NCBI RefSeq assembly: GCF_019458805.1
Contig: NZ_JAIBOA010000008.1
Location: forward strand, 1-64,000
DNA: 64,000 nucleotides
Direction of reading: 5' to 3'
Source: Actinomadura parmotrematis
Lineage (GTDB): Bacteria > Actinomycetota > Actinomycetes > Streptosporangiales > Streptosporangiaceae
Both the position numbers and the translations under genes were made by a program. A model generated the notes under the pieces. The model was not told the origin of the DNA and searched no databases. It saw only the letters and a program-made list of their open reading frames with translations. Positions 1 to 8,553 of this stretch are shown in pieces. Each line of letters starts with the position of its first letter. Positions within the stretch are counted from its first letter, which is position 1.

Positions 1-29
1 CGGGCCAACACGCCGCAACTCAACGGCAA

Positions 30-65
30 GCGACCGGGGGGTCACTCCTGTGACCCGCCGGTCGC
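30..65 (-). terminator. Rho-independent-type hairpin after marR
   Basis: An interrupted inverted repeat: GCGACCGG (30-37) pairs with CCGGTCGC (58-65) and GGGTCAC (39-45) pairs with GTGACCC (50-56), with a single G/G mismatch and a TCCT loop. It lies just downstream of the marR stop on the minus strand. There is no clear U-tract, as is common in actinobacterial terminators. Confidence 0.6.
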
Positions 66-80
66 CGGGGTGACCGAGGG

Positions 81-512
81 TCAGTCGCGGGGGCGGTCGG
101 TGAGGGCGGCGAGGCGGGCGGCGATGCGGTCGAGGGCGGCGAGGTCCTCGGGGGGCAGCTCGTCCAGGACGGCGGGCGGGCTCTCCAGGATGGCGTCGGC
201 GCGGGCGGCGAGCGCCGCGCCCGCCGGGGTCAGCGCGACGATCTTGGAGCGCCGGTCGGCCGGGTTCGGGGTGCGCTCGACCAGGCCGCGCCCGGCGAGG
301 TCGTCCACCATCAGGGTCGTGTAGGGGCGGTCGCTCATCAGCTCGGCGGCGAGGTCGCGCAGCGCGAGCGGACCGGCGCGCAGGCGGCGGAGCGCCTTCA
401 CCCGGAAGAAGCTCATCCCGCACTCCTCGACGACCTGGCGGCGCCGGTCCCCGCGCTCCTGCAGCACCAGGTTGAGGTTGCGCCAGGCGCGCGCCGCGGC
501 GTCGCTGGTCAT
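81..512 (-). CDS. MarR-family transcriptional regulator
   Basis: This 143-residue protein has the MarR winged-helix layout: a recognition region around residues 48-75 (LRDLAAELMSDRPYTTLMV), then a wing with the family hallmark NPADRRSKIVALTPAG. The ATG start overlaps the stop of the upstream exporter gene by four bases (ATGA), so the two are translationally coupled in one operon. The expected role is a ligand-responsive repressor of its own operon, relieved when a toxic compound binds. The likely operator is the palindromic region before the exporter gene. The ligand cannot be read from the sequence. Confidence 0.88.
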   Translation of the reverse strand: MTSDAAARAWRNLNLVLQERGDRRRQVVEECGMSFFRVKALRRLRAGPLALRDLAAELMSDRPYTTLMVDDLAGRGLVERTPNPADRRSKIVALTPAGAALAARADAILESPPAVLDELPPEDLAALDRIAARLAALTDRPRD

Positions 513-1948
513 CGCTGGACCGCCGGGGTCTTCGGCTCGGCGGGGGCGAGGAGCGCGGCGGTCCGCTCGGCGCTGGCGCGCGCCCTCCGGCCCGTGGTGA
601 TCGTAGCGACCAGCAGCACCGCGAGCGCGCACCCGGCGATGATCCAGTACGCGGGCCGGGCGGCCGCGACGAACCCGCCGCCCCCGGCCGTCCCCGCCGT
701 GAGCACGGCGCCGACGACCGCGACGCCGAGCGCCTGCCCGAGCTGGCGGCTGGTGGAGGCGACCGCCGACGCGACGCCCGCCTGAGCGCGCGGCATCCCC
801 GACACCGCCGTGTTGGTGATCGGCGCGTTCAGCGCGCCGAACCCGAGGCCGAACAGCACGTAGGAGACGAACAGCAGGGGGTCGCGGGTCTCGGCGTCGA
901 AGCCCGCGAGGAGCACCGTGCCGGCGAGCATGGCCGCGCCCGCGACGATCAGCGGCAGGCGGGGCCCGCGCGCGCCGACGATCCGCCCCGACAGCGGCGC
1001 GGCGACGAGCGTGAGCGCGGCCATCGGCAGCAGGTAGAGGCCGGCGTGCAGCGCCGACAGCCCGCGCACGTCCTGCAGGTAGAGGTTGTTGAGGAACAGG
1101 AACGCACCGAGCGCGGCGAATCCGCTGACGGCGGCGAGCACCGCGCCGCTGAACGGCAGGCTGCGGAAGAACCGCGGATCGATGACCGGTTCGCGGGTAC
1201 GCGGGGCGTGCCGGGCGAAGACGGCGAGGGCGAGCACGGCCGCGGCGGCGGTGCCGAGCACCCGCGGCGACGCCCAGCCGTGGCCGGGCGCCTCGATGAT
1301 CGCGTAGGTGAGCCCGCCGAACATCACGATCATGCAGAGCTGGCCGAGCGGGTCGGGGCGGCGCGGCGACGGCGCCCGCGACTCGGGCACGAACAGCGCG
1401 GTGAGGACGAGCGCGGCGGCGGCGATCGGCACGTTCAGCCAGAAGATCGCCCGCCAGCCGACCGAGTCGACCAGCAGCCCGCCGACGACCGGCCCGGCCG
1501 CCATGCTGACGCCGACGACCGCGCCCCAGGCGCCGATCGCGCGGGCCCGCTCGCGCGGCTCGGTGAACACGTTGGTGATGATCGACATGGCCACCGGGTT
1601 CAGCATCGACCCGCCGACCGCCTGCACGATCCGCGCGGCGACCAGCCAGCCGAGCGACGGGGCGAGGCTGCAGAGCAGCGAGCCGGCGCCGAACAGCGCC
1701 AGGCCCGCCCGGAAGACGCGGCGGCGGCCGATCCGGTCGGCGGTCGAGCCGGACAGCAGGAGCAGCGAGGCGAGCACGACGAGGTAGGCGTCGATCGTCC
1801 ACTGCAGCCCGGCGACCGAGGCGCCGAGGTCGCGCCGGATCGAGGGCAGCGCGACGTTGAGGATGGTGTTGTCCAGGCTGACCAGCAGCAGGCTCATGCA
1901 GCAGATCGCCAGCACCAGCAGGCGCCGCCGGTAGGAGAGGTCGGGCAC
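509..1948 (-). CDS. MFS drug exporter, DHA2/EmrB-QacA type
   Basis: A 479-residue integral membrane protein with about 14 hydrophobic segments and the DHA2 signatures: LDNTILNVALPSIRRDL in the first helix, WTIDAYLVVLASLLLLSG, and the loop motif GSTADRIGRRRVF. These proteins use the proton gradient to export drugs or lipophilic metabolites. The GTG start (GTGCCCGACCTC) is preceded by a G-rich GGGGGCTCC stretch. The gene is co-transcribed with the downstream marR. It is the first of three DHA2 pumps within 16 kb. The substrate is unknown. Confidence 0.9.
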   Translation of the reverse strand: MPDLSYRRRLLVLAICCMSLLLVSLDNTILNVALPSIRRDLGASVAGLQWTIDAYLVVLASLLLLSGSTADRIGRRRVFRAGLALFGAGSLLCSLAPSLGWLVAARIVQAVGGSMLNPVAMSIITNVFTEPRERARAIGAWGAVVGVSMAAGPVVGGLLVDSVGWRAIFWLNVPIAAAALVLTALFVPESRAPSPRRPDPLGQLCMIVMFGGLTYAIIEAPGHGWASPRVLGTAAAAVLALAVFARHAPRTREPVIDPRFFRSLPFSGAVLAAVSGFAALGAFLFLNNLYLQDVRGLSALHAGLYLLPMAALTLVAAPLSGRIVGARGPRLPLIVAGAAMLAGTVLLAGFDAETRDPLLFVSYVLFGLGFGALNAPITNTAVSGMPRAQAGVASAVASTSRQLGQALGVAVVGAVLTAGTAGGGGFVAAARPAYWIIAGCALAVLLVATITTGRRARASAERTAALLAPAEPKTPAVQR

Positions 1949-1960
1949 GGAGCCCCCAAG

Positions 1961-1995
1961 TGGTTGTACCGCTATAACGGTTTTAAGAGTACAAC
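1961..1995 (-). promoter_or_regulatory. Nested palindromes: candidate MarR operator/promoter
   Basis: GTTGTAC (1963-1969) and GTACAAC (1989-1995) form perfect 7-bp arms. Nested at 1968-1981 is the near-perfect palindrome ACCGCTATAACGGT (12 of 14 symmetric). This is the only A/T-rich spot between the iron-ABC ATPase gene and the exporter. The position and symmetry fit a MarR dimer site over the promoter. The assignment to this MarR protein is an inference. Confidence 0.5.
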
Positions 1996-2819
1996 TAACT
2001 TTCGGGTTCCGCGACCGCGTTCCGCCGCGCCGCCGGGACGACCAGCGGCGTCCCGGTCTCCGGGTCGTCGATGACGCGGCAGGGCAGCCCGAACACCTCC
2101 TCGACGAGGGCGGCGGTGACCACCTCGCCGGGCGCGCCCTCGGCGACGATCCGCCCGCCGCGCATGGCGATCAGGTGGGTGGCGTAGCGCGCCGCGTGGT
2201 TCAGGTCGTGCAGCACCGCGACGACCGTCCGGCCCTGCTCGTGCAGCGCGGCGCAGAGGTCGAGGACCTCGATCTGGTGGGCGATGTCGAGGAAGGTCGT
2301 CGGCTCGTCCAGCAGCAGGATCGGGGTCTGCTGGGCGAGCGCCATCGCGATCCACACTCGCTGGCGCTGGCCGCCCGACAGCTCGTCGACGCCGCGCTCG
2401 GCGAGCTCGCCGACGCCGGTCGCGGCCATCGACTCGGCGACGATCCGCTCGTCCTCGCGCGACCACTGCCGCAGCAGCCCCTGGTGGGGGTAGCGGCCGC
2501 GCGCCACCAGGTCGGCGACGCTGATCCCGTCGGGCGCGATGGAGGTCTGCGGGAGCAGGCCGAGGGTGCGGGCGAGCTTCTTGGCGGGCCAGGACGCGAG
2601 CGCCCGCCCGTCGAGGACGAGCTCGCCCGCCGCCGGCTTCAGGATGCGCGCGAGGGCGCGCAGCAGCGTGGACTTGCCGCACGCGTTCGGTCCGACGATC
2701 ACCGTGAAGGAGCCGTCGGGGACGGCCACGTCCAGGTCGCGGGCGATGGTGCGCTTGTCGTAGCCGAGGGTGAGGCCGGTCCCGGCGAGCCGGGCGGCGA
2801 TGGCTGGCGTGTCGTTCAA
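1995..2819 (-). CDS. Iron-siderophore ABC transporter ATP-binding protein
   Basis: The protein carries Walker A GPNACGKST, signature LSGGQRQRV, Walker B LLLDEPTTFLD and switch histidine VAVLHDLNH, which is the FecE/FepC pattern of ATPases that power siderophore import. It is the last gene of the three-gene import operon. A TTG start at 2819 gives a four-base TTGA overlap with the upstream permease, matching the GTGA overlap at the previous junction, and follows GGGACGG. A GTG at 2855 (286 residues) is an alternative but has a weak ribosome site. Transcription from the iron box at 4.9 kb should run through this gene. Confidence 0.9.
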   Translation of the reverse strand: MNDTPAIAARLAGTGLTLGYDKRTIARDLDVAVPDGSFTVIVGPNACGKSTLLRALARILKPAAGELVLDGRALASWPAKKLARTLGLLPQTSIAPDGISVADLVARGRYPHQGLLRQWSREDERIVAESMAATGVGELAERGVDELSGGQRQRVWIAMALAQQTPILLLDEPTTFLDIAHQIEVLDLCAALHEQGRTVVAVLHDLNHAARYATHLIAMRGGRIVAEGAPGEVVTAALVEEVFGLPCRVIDDPETGTPLVVPAARRNAVAEPES

Positions 2820-3844
2820 ATCCGTCCCGTTCTGCGTTCGGTGACCAGCAGCCACACCAGGTACCCGCCGCCGAGCAGGCCGGTGACGACGCCGGCCGGG
2901 AGCTGGTGGCCGGGGAAGGCCCGCTGGCCCGCCAGGTCGGCGGCGGCGAGCAGCACCGCGCCCGTGCAGAGCGACGGCAGCAGGTTCGGCCCCGGCGTGC
3001 GGGTGAGCTTGCGCGCCAGCTGGGGCGCGATGAGGGCGACGAAGGCGACCGGCCCGGCGGCGGCGGAGGCGAGCGCGGCGAGCACGATCGCGGCGGCGAG
3101 GAGCCCGGCGCGCACCGCGCCGACCGGGACGCCGAGGCCGTGCGCGGCGTCGTCGCCCATCTCCAGCATCCGCATCGGGCGGGCGCAGCAGAGCAGCACG
3201 GCCGGGACGAGCACGGCGAGGCCGATCAGCAGCGGCCCGGTGTCGGCCCAGTCGCGGCCGTCCAGGCTGCCGGTGAGCCAGAGCACCGCGCGCGCCGCGT
3301 CCTCGATCCTGGCCCGGGTGAGCAGGTAGCTGTTGACGCCGGTGAGCATCGCGGCGACGCCGACGCCGACGAGCACGAGCCGCTGGCCGTGCGTGCCGCG
3401 CCGCCCGGTGATCGCGAGGATGGCCGCGCCGGCGAGCAGGCCGCCCGCGACGGCGCCGGTCGCGGCGGTGGCGGTGCCCGCGCCGAACAGCACGATCGAG
3501 GTGAGGACGCCCGCCGACGCGCCCTGCCCGATGCCGATGAAGTCGGGGCTGCCGAGCGGGTTGCGCGACACCGACTGGAAGATCGCGCCGGACAGGCCGA
3601 GGCCCGCGCCGACGGCGAGGGCGGCCGCCGCGCGCGGCAGCCGCAGCTCGCGGACGATGAAGGCGTCCGCCGGGTCGCCGCCGCCGAGCAGGACGCGCAC
3701 CACGTCGGCGGGCCCGATCGAGAACTCGCCGCCGCCGATGGCGACGACGGCGAGCGCCGCGGCGGCGGCGGCGAGCAGCGCCGTCACCACCATCGCGCGC
3801 GGCCGGAACCGCAGCGACACTCCCCCGGCACGGACGTGGTTCAC
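2816..3844 (-). CDS. Iron-siderophore ABC transporter permease (FecCD family)
   Basis: A 342-residue membrane protein of the BtuC/FecD family with about nine transmembrane segments. It has the conserved RELRLPRAAAAL stretch, the GAIFQSVSRNPLGSPDFIGIG loop region and the cytoplasmic coupling segment GDDAAHGLGVPV. The start is GTG in GTGAACCAC, overlapping the upstream permease stop by four bases. Longer in-frame extension runs antisense to nothing and over the other permease, so I reject it. It pairs with the next permease to form the heterodimeric channel. Confidence 0.92.
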   Translation of the reverse strand: MNHVRAGGVSLRFRPRAMVVTALLAAAAAALAVVAIGGGEFSIGPADVVRVLLGGGDPADAFIVRELRLPRAAAALAVGAGLGLSGAIFQSVSRNPLGSPDFIGIGQGASAGVLTSIVLFGAGTATAATGAVAGGLLAGAAILAITGRRGTHGQRLVLVGVGVAAMLTGVNSYLLTRARIEDAARAVLWLTGSLDGRDWADTGPLLIGLAVLVPAVLLCCARPMRMLEMGDDAAHGLGVPVGAVRAGLLAAAIVLAALASAAAGPVAFVALIAPQLARKLTRTPGPNLLPSLCTGAVLLAAADLAGQRAFPGHQLPAGVVTGLLGGGYLVWLLVTERRTGRI

Positions 3845-4881
3845 GAGTCGGCCGCCTTCCGGCTGCGCACGAAGTAGAGGAAGAACGGGCCGCCGAGCAC
3901 GACCGTCACGACGCCGACCTGGAGCTCCGACGGCCGCACGAGGACGCGCCCGAGGACGTCGGACACGAGCAGCAGGACGGGCGCGAGCACGGCGCTGTAG
4001 GGCAGCAGCCAGCGCAGGTCGGGGCCGGTGAACGGGCGGACGAGGTGCGGCACCATCAGCCCGACGAACACGATGGGGCCGCACGCGGCGGTCGCGGCGC
4101 CGCAGAGCAGCGTCACGACCGCGATCGACGCGGCGCGCGTCCACGCGGGGTTCGCACCGAGCCCGCGGGCGGCGTCGTCGCCCATCGACAGCGCGTTCAG
4201 CGGCCGCGCGACCAGCAGCGCGCCCGCCACGCCGCAGGCGACGAACGGGGCGAGCCGGGCGACGGTCCCCGCGTCGGCGGAGGCGAGCGAGCCGACCGTC
4301 CAGAACCGCATCCGGTCCAGGGAGGCGGTGTCCAGGAGCTGGGCGGCGCTCACGTAGGAGTACAGCGCCGCGTTCAGCGCCGACCCCGCGAGCGCGAGCC
4401 GCGCGGGCGTCGCGCTGCGGCCGCCGCCGACCGCGTACAGCAGCACGGCGACGGCGCCGGCGCCCGCGAACGCGAACCAGACGAGGCCGAGGAAGGAGGT
4501 GACGCCGAGGAACGACAGCGCCGTCACGACGGCGGCGGCGGCGCCCGCGTTGATGCCGAGGACGCCGGGGTCGGCGAGCGGGTTGCGGGTGAGCGCCTGC
4601 ATCACCGCGCCCGCGAGGCCGAGCGCGGCGCCGGCGAGCAGGCCGAGCAGCGTGCGCGGCAGGCGCAGCTCGTACACGACGGTGCGGGCGGGCGAGCCCT
4701 CGTGGAACAGGCCGTCCCACACCTGGCCGAGCGGCAGCGGCCGGGCGCCGACCGCGATGCTGAGGGCGAGGACGGCGCCGAGCACGAGCAGGGCGCCGAG
4801 CAGGCCGGCCGCGCGGCGGCCCCGGCTGCCGGACGCGCGCACGGGGGCCGCCGTCCGGTCCGGGGACATGGCGGTGGTCAC
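3841..4881 (-). CDS. Iron-siderophore ABC transporter permease (FecCD family)
   Basis: The second BtuC/FecD-type permease, 346 residues, has YELRLPRTLLGLLAG, the GAVMQALTRNPLADPGVLGIN region and the coupling helix GDDAARGLGANP. The first codon is GTG at 4881, preceded by GGAGAGG. It is the first gene of the leftward import operon and starts 25 bp from the iron box, so its promoter is likely blocked when iron is plentiful. With the other permease, the ATPase and the divergent lipoprotein it makes a complete importer. Confidence 0.92.
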   Translation of the reverse strand: MTTAMSPDRTAAPVRASGSRGRRAAGLLGALLVLGAVLALSIAVGARPLPLGQVWDGLFHEGSPARTVVYELRLPRTLLGLLAGAALGLAGAVMQALTRNPLADPGVLGINAGAAAAVVTALSFLGVTSFLGLVWFAFAGAGAVAVLLYAVGGGRSATPARLALAGSALNAALYSYVSAAQLLDTASLDRMRFWTVGSLASADAGTVARLAPFVACGVAGALLVARPLNALSMGDDAARGLGANPAWTRAASIAVVTLLCGAATAACGPIVFVGLMVPHLVRPFTGPDLRWLLPYSAVLAPVLLLVSDVLGRVLVRPSELQVGVVTVVLGGPFFLYFVRSRKAADS

Positions 4882-4905
4882 AGGGGGCCTCTCCGGGACG
4901 TTGGC

Positions 4906-4924
4906 TTAGGTTAGGTTAACCTAA
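4906..4924. promoter_or_regulatory. Iron box (IdeR/DmdR1 operator)
   Basis: TTAGGTTAGGTTAACCTAA matches the actinobacterial iron-box consensus TTAGGTTAGGCTCACCTAA at 17 of 19 positions. It lies between the divergent permease and binding-protein genes, where a DtxR-family repressor loaded with Fe(II) could shut off both. The regulator gene is not in this window. Confidence 0.88.
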
Positions 4925-4977
4925 GCCCGAAACGCCCGGTATCGGGCATCCTATTCTGTTCATCCCGAAGGACCGTG

Positions 4978-6006
4978 ATGTCGCTCCACCGCCCCACCCC
5001 CCTCACCCGCCGCCGCCTGCTGGCGGCCGCCGGCGCCGTCGCGATCGGCCTCGCCGCCACCGCCTGCGGCTCCGACGACAAGGGCGCCGCGGAGGCCAAG
5101 GCGTCCAGCGGCCCCTGGACCTACACCGACGACCGCGGCACGAAGATCGAGCTGAAGTCCGCGCCGACCCGCGTCGTCACCTACGTCGGCGCCGCCGCGG
5201 CCCTGCACGACTTCGGCATCGACAAGCAGATCGTCGGCGTCTACGGCCCCGCCAAGAAGAAGGACGGCACGCCCGACGCGCAGATCGGCGGCTTCGACCC
5301 GGACAAGGCGACCATCATCGGCAACGCCTACGGCGAGTTCGACATCGAGAAGTACGCCGCGCTCCGGCCCGAGCTGCTCGTCGACCACATGTTCGTGAAG
5401 CCGAACCTGTTCTACGTCCCGGCCGAGAGCAAGGACAAGATCTTCAAGCTGGCGCCGTCGGTCGGCGTCGCCACCGGTGAGGCGCCGCTGCCGACCCCGA
5501 TCGAGCACTACGCCAAGCTCGCGCAGGCCCTCGGCGCCGACCTGGACTCGGACAAGGTCAAGGCCGACAAGGCCCGCTTCGACAAGGCCGCCGCCGGCCT
5601 CAAGGCCGCCGCGGCCGCCAAGCCCGGCCTGAAGGTGCTCGCCGCCTCCGGCAGCGCCGACCTGTTCTACGCCTCCAACCCCGGCAAGAACAGCGACCTC
5701 ATGTACTTCAAGCAGCTCGGCGTCGACATCATCGTGCCGGACAAGCTCGACAAGGACGACTACTTCGAGGGCCTGTCCTGGGAGAACGCCGACAAGTACA
5801 AGGCCGACCTGATCCTGCTGGACGCCCGCACCCAGGCCCTCCAGCCGAAGGACCTGGAGTCCAAGCCCACCTGGAAGGACCTGCCCGCCGTCAAGGCGGA
5901 CCAGGTCATCAGCTGGCAGGCCGAGCCGGTCTTCTCCTACGCGGGCGCCGCCCCGATCCTGGAGAACCTGACCAAGGCGATCCAGAACGCCAAGAAGGTC
6001 TCCTAG
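4978..6006 (+). CDS. Iron-siderophore ABC transporter substrate-binding lipoprotein
   Basis: A periplasmic-binding-protein fold of the FecB/FhuD (PF01497) type: VVTYVGAAAALHDFGI, a middle long helix around the linker region KADKARFDKAAAG, then LKVLAASGS and VFSYAGAAPILENL. The N-terminus has a twin-arginine signal (RRRLL, residues 11-15) and a lipobox-like AATAC with Cys30 as the probable lipidated residue, so it is likely exported folded and anchored outside the membrane. I take the ATG at 4978, five to six bases after GAAGGA, over the adjacent GTG at 4975. It delivers ferric siderophore to the divergent permeases. Confidence 0.93.
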   Translation: MSLHRPTPLTRRRLLAAAGAVAIGLAATACGSDDKGAAEAKASSGPWTYTDDRGTKIELKSAPTRVVTYVGAAAALHDFGIDKQIVGVYGPAKKKDGTPDAQIGGFDPDKATIIGNAYGEFDIEKYAALRPELLVDHMFVKPNLFYVPAESKDKIFKLAPSVGVATGEAPLPTPIEHYAKLAQALGADLDSDKVKADKARFDKAAAGLKAAAAAKPGLKVLAASGSADLFYASNPGKNSDLMYFKQLGVDIIVPDKLDKDDYFEGLSWENADKYKADLILLDARTQALQPKDLESKPTWKDLPAVKADQVISWQAEPVFSYAGAAPILENLTKAIQNAKKVS

Positions 6007-6014
6007 CCCCGCGC

Positions 6015-6818
6015 CTAGTCAGGGGTGTTCCACTCGCGCGAGGCGGGCTGGAGAAGCGACTCGGGGAACTCCGCCGGAGTCCGGGTCGCGTCCCAGCCCG
6101 CCTTCCGCGCCTTCTCCGCGAACTGCACGGCGTTGCGGACCGCAGCGCCGCCGGGATCGTTGTTGAAGTAGACGTACCAGTCGTCCCCGCGCGGCTCGCC
6201 GAGGCGCTCCAGCCAGGCGTCGAGGACGTCCTCGCCGTACATGGGCCAGGGCTCGGCCGTCCCCTCGTGGAACCGCAGGTACCCCCAGTCCGCCGTCCGC
6301 CAGAGCGGCGCGACGGGCGCGTCCTCGCGGTCGGCCCAGCAGAGCGCGGCGTTGTGCCGCTCCAGCACGCCCCGCACCTCGTCCGTCCACCAGGTCTGGT
6401 GGCGCGGCTCGACGGCGACCCGCACGTCCTTCGGGAACGCGCGGAGCGTCGCGTCCAGCCGCTCGGGTTCGGCCCGCATCGTCGGCGGGAGCTGCACCAG
6501 GAACGGCCCGAGCCGGTCTCCGAGCCCGCGCGCGGCCTCGACCATCGCCTCCACCGCCTCGCGCGGCTCCTTGAGCCGCGTCCGGTGCGTGAGGGTCCGC
6601 CCGGCCTTCACCGCCATGACGAACCCCTCGGGCGTCCGCTGCCGCCACCCCTCGAACGTCTTGCGCCCGACCGGGTAGTAGAAGGAGGCGTTCAGCTCGG
6701 TCGTCGCGAAGCACTCGGCGTACCGCTCCAGCCACCGCTTCTTGGCCACCCCCGCCGGATACAGCCCACCGCGCCAGTCGTCGTACTGCCACCCCGACGT
6801 CCCCACGAACAACCTCAT
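6015..6818 (-). CDS. DUF72 family protein (YecE-like)
   Basis: This 267-residue protein begins with the DUF72 hallmark MRLFVGTSGWQYDDWRGGLYP and continues with the family landmarks NASFYYPVGRKTFEGWR, GPFLVQLPPT, AVEPRHQTWW and YVYFNNDPGGAAVRNA. DUF72 proteins adopt a TIM barrel; no reaction is established. I chose the ATG at 6818 because it starts exactly at the conserved motif and has GGGGG before it; a GTG at 6827 is possible. It converges on the siderophore-binding gene, leaving eight bases between stop codons, and appears functionally unrelated. Confidence 0.88.
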   Translation of the reverse strand: MRLFVGTSGWQYDDWRGGLYPAGVAKKRWLERYAECFATTELNASFYYPVGRKTFEGWRQRTPEGFVMAVKAGRTLTHRTRLKEPREAVEAMVEAARGLGDRLGPFLVQLPPTMRAEPERLDATLRAFPKDVRVAVEPRHQTWWTDEVRGVLERHNAALCWADREDAPVAPLWRTADWGYLRFHEGTAEPWPMYGEDVLDAWLERLGEPRGDDWYVYFNNDPGGAAVRNAVQFAEKARKAGWDATRTPAEFPESLLQPASREWNTPD

Positions 6819-6886
6819 GGCCCCCACATGCCCGCAGAAGAGCCGTCCTCACGCCCCTCGCCACGCGCAGTCCGCGAGCCGAGCCG

Positions 6887-7315
6887 TCAGCCGAGGTCGA
6901 GCGAGCCCTCGGAGATCCTCGCGACGAGCTCCCGCCACGCCTTGGACGGCAGGATCAGCTTGGCCCCGTCAGGGTCCTTGGAGTCACGCAACGCGATGGC
7001 CGGCGTAAGGCGCGCCACCTCAACACACTGACCACCGTTGTCGTAGCTGTGACTGCTCTTGTGCCACTCGGAACCCGAGTGAGGCAGGCCGGCCACCTCC
7101 ACACAGTCACCGCCGTTATTAAAGCTCCGACTGCCCTTGCGCCACGTAGACGCAAGTTGGGGCAGGCCAGCCACTTCGACGCAGTTGCCGCCGATGTCGG
7201 TGCTGCGGTTGCTCTTGCGCCACTCCACTAGCCCCAGGTCAGCCACCTCTACGCAGTCTCCGCCGTTGTTGTAACTGCGGCCACTCTTTCGCCAGTGCAA
7301 ATCAGAAGTCAGCAT
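6887..7315 (-). CDS. Protein with four tandem DUF397 modules
   Basis: DUF397 proteins are usually 60-80 residues with one copy of W-(R/H)-K-S-x-x-S-...-GG-x-CVEVA. This 142-residue protein has four: tryptophans at 8, 32, 58 and 84 each begin a unit ending in CVEVA (21-25, 45-49, 71-75, 97-101), spaced 24-26 residues. Only the last copy continues into the full tail (IALRDSKDPDGAKLILPS). The ATG overlaps the stop of the XRE gene by seven bases and follows GGAGGAA. In actinomycetes such proteins pair with XRE-DUF5753 regulators (WhiJ/AbaA-type loci affecting development). Partner binding is inferred from adjacency. Confidence 0.9.
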   Translation of the reverse strand: MLTSDLHWRKSGRSYNNGGDCVEVADLGLVEWRKSNRSTDIGGNCVEVAGLPQLASTWRKGSRSFNNGGDCVEVAGLPHSGSEWHKSSHSYDNGGQCVEVARLTPAIALRDSKDPDGAKLILPSKAWRELVARISEGSLDLG

Positions 7316-8145
7316 AGTTCCTCCAAGATTGTTTGGAGCAGCACAAGGGACTCATCCGTCGGTAGGGCGGCGCCCCTGATGAGGTCGAAACACAGTGCGT
7401 AACCGCGGACAACATCACCCCGCTCGATCAACTGCCCACCCATGTACCCTTCAACATAGGCGGATCGACTGCCGTCCTCAAACTCCAATGTTGTAAAGCT
7501 TCCGGGCAGCCCCGGATGGACGCCTTTGCTGCTGGGAATGATGTGAAGCGTCACGTTCCTGCGTTGCGCAAGACAGATCAGGTGCTGAACCTGCGCCCGC
7601 ATGACCCCTCGGTTCCCGACCGCACGACGCACGGCGCCCTCGTCGAAGACAACGACCACATGGCATGGATCTTCACCTTCAAGAATGCGTGCGCGCCGCA
7701 GTCGCGTGCTTACCAGTTCATCGGTCTCTTCTGCCGAGCGTCCTTCCTTGAGCATCTCGTAGGCGTACTCGCGTGTCTGCAGAAGCCCCGGCATGGCCAT
7801 GGCCTCGTACTTGTGAATGACCACGGCTTGTTCTTCCTGGCGCAGATACTCGGCGAAGCCAGGCAGCAGCACCTCCAATTGCCCCACCTGCTGGTTCCAC
7901 TTCCAGATGCGGTGGAAGGTGCCGTTCGTTCCGAAGCAGGTGTCGCAGTCGTTGGCGAACTCCTCGCCGGGGGCGCAGCCGGCCTTGCCGCCCTCGACCT
8001 GCCCGATCCACTGGGCGGAGTAGCCGAGCTTGGCGGCGAGCTGGGGGCGGCCGAGGCCGGCGGCCTCGCGGTAGGCGCGGAGCTCGGTGCCGAAGTACTC
8101 GGCGGGGGACTGCGGGACACCGGGGTCGCGGGGGCGGCGCGGCAT
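7309..8145 (-). CDS. XRE-family regulator with DUF5753 domain (WhiJ-like)
   Basis: The 278-residue protein has an N-terminal helix-turn-helix (residues ~18-50; LRAYREAAGLGRPQLAAKLG, then SAQWIGQVEGGK) followed by a DUF5753 domain from about residue 95 (MPGLLQTREYAYEML) to the end (HIIPSSKGVHPGLPGSFTTL). The ATG at 8145 follows CTGGAG at good spacing. It is the first gene of a two-gene operon with the DUF397 protein. The second half is less GC-rich than flanking genes, which may mark recent acquisition. The regulated genes cannot be inferred. Confidence 0.9.
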   Translation of the reverse strand: MPRRPRDPGVPQSPAEYFGTELRAYREAAGLGRPQLAAKLGYSAQWIGQVEGGKAGCAPGEEFANDCDTCFGTNGTFHRIWKWNQQVGQLEVLLPGFAEYLRQEEQAVVIHKYEAMAMPGLLQTREYAYEMLKEGRSAEETDELVSTRLRRARILEGEDPCHVVVVFDEGAVRRAVGNRGVMRAQVQHLICLAQRRNVTLHIIPSSKGVHPGLPGSFTTLEFEDGSRSAYVEGYMGGQLIERGDVVRGYALCFDLIRGAALPTDESLVLLQTILEELC

Positions 8146-8256
8146 GGCGATCTCCAGGGAGCGAGGAGGGAAACCAGGGGGACTTTCCGAAGGGGATCCG
8201 GGACTTTGCCGCTCTGCGCTTCCGGCCCTTCTCGACGATAACCCGATCACAGCAGG

Positions 8257-8275
8257 CTGAGTAGCCGTAACTCAG
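8257..8275. promoter_or_regulatory. Inverted repeat between divergent genes
   Basis: CTGAGT (8257-8262) and ACTCAG (8270-8275) form perfect arms separated by seven bases, between the XRE regulator and the divergent small gene. It could be the autoregulatory operator of the XRE protein; there is no direct support beyond position and symmetry. Confidence 0.35.
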
Positions 8276-8301
8276 AGAAACCATCCTGCGAGGTGATCGA
8301 C

Positions 8302-8553
8302 TTGTCGAACCTGCCCGCCCGCCTCGATGACCTGGCGCTCGCCGCCCTGCGGCTCGACTTCCCCGGCCACCGGATCTGGCGGTCCGTGCGCTACGACGGG
8401 CGGTTGGGCGACTGGGTGGCCACACTCCACGACCCGGCCGCCGGAGTGGATCCGACCGTCATCCGCACCAGCGCCGAAGCCCTCCGCGCGGAACTTCGCA
8501 TCGAGCGCGACCGTGCCGCGCGCCGTCCGCTCCCCCGCCGGGCGTTCCTGTGA
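8302..8553 (+). CDS. Small hypothetical protein
   Basis: An 83-residue protein I do not recognise. It reads SNLPARLDDLALAALRLDFPG, then IWRSVRYDGRLGDWVATLHDP and an Arg-rich tail. No signal peptide or membrane segment is visible. A TTG start at 8302 sits five bases after a strong ribosome site (GAGGTGA, 8290-8296); the GTG at 8293 lies within that site and is less likely. Its stop overlaps the next gene by four bases (GTGA), so the two are probably one operon, divergent from the XRE/DUF397 pair. Confidence 0.65.
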   Translation: MSNLPARLDDLALAALRLDFPGHRIWRSVRYDGRLGDWVATLHDPAAGVDPTVIRTSAEALRAELRIERDRAARRPLPRRAFL

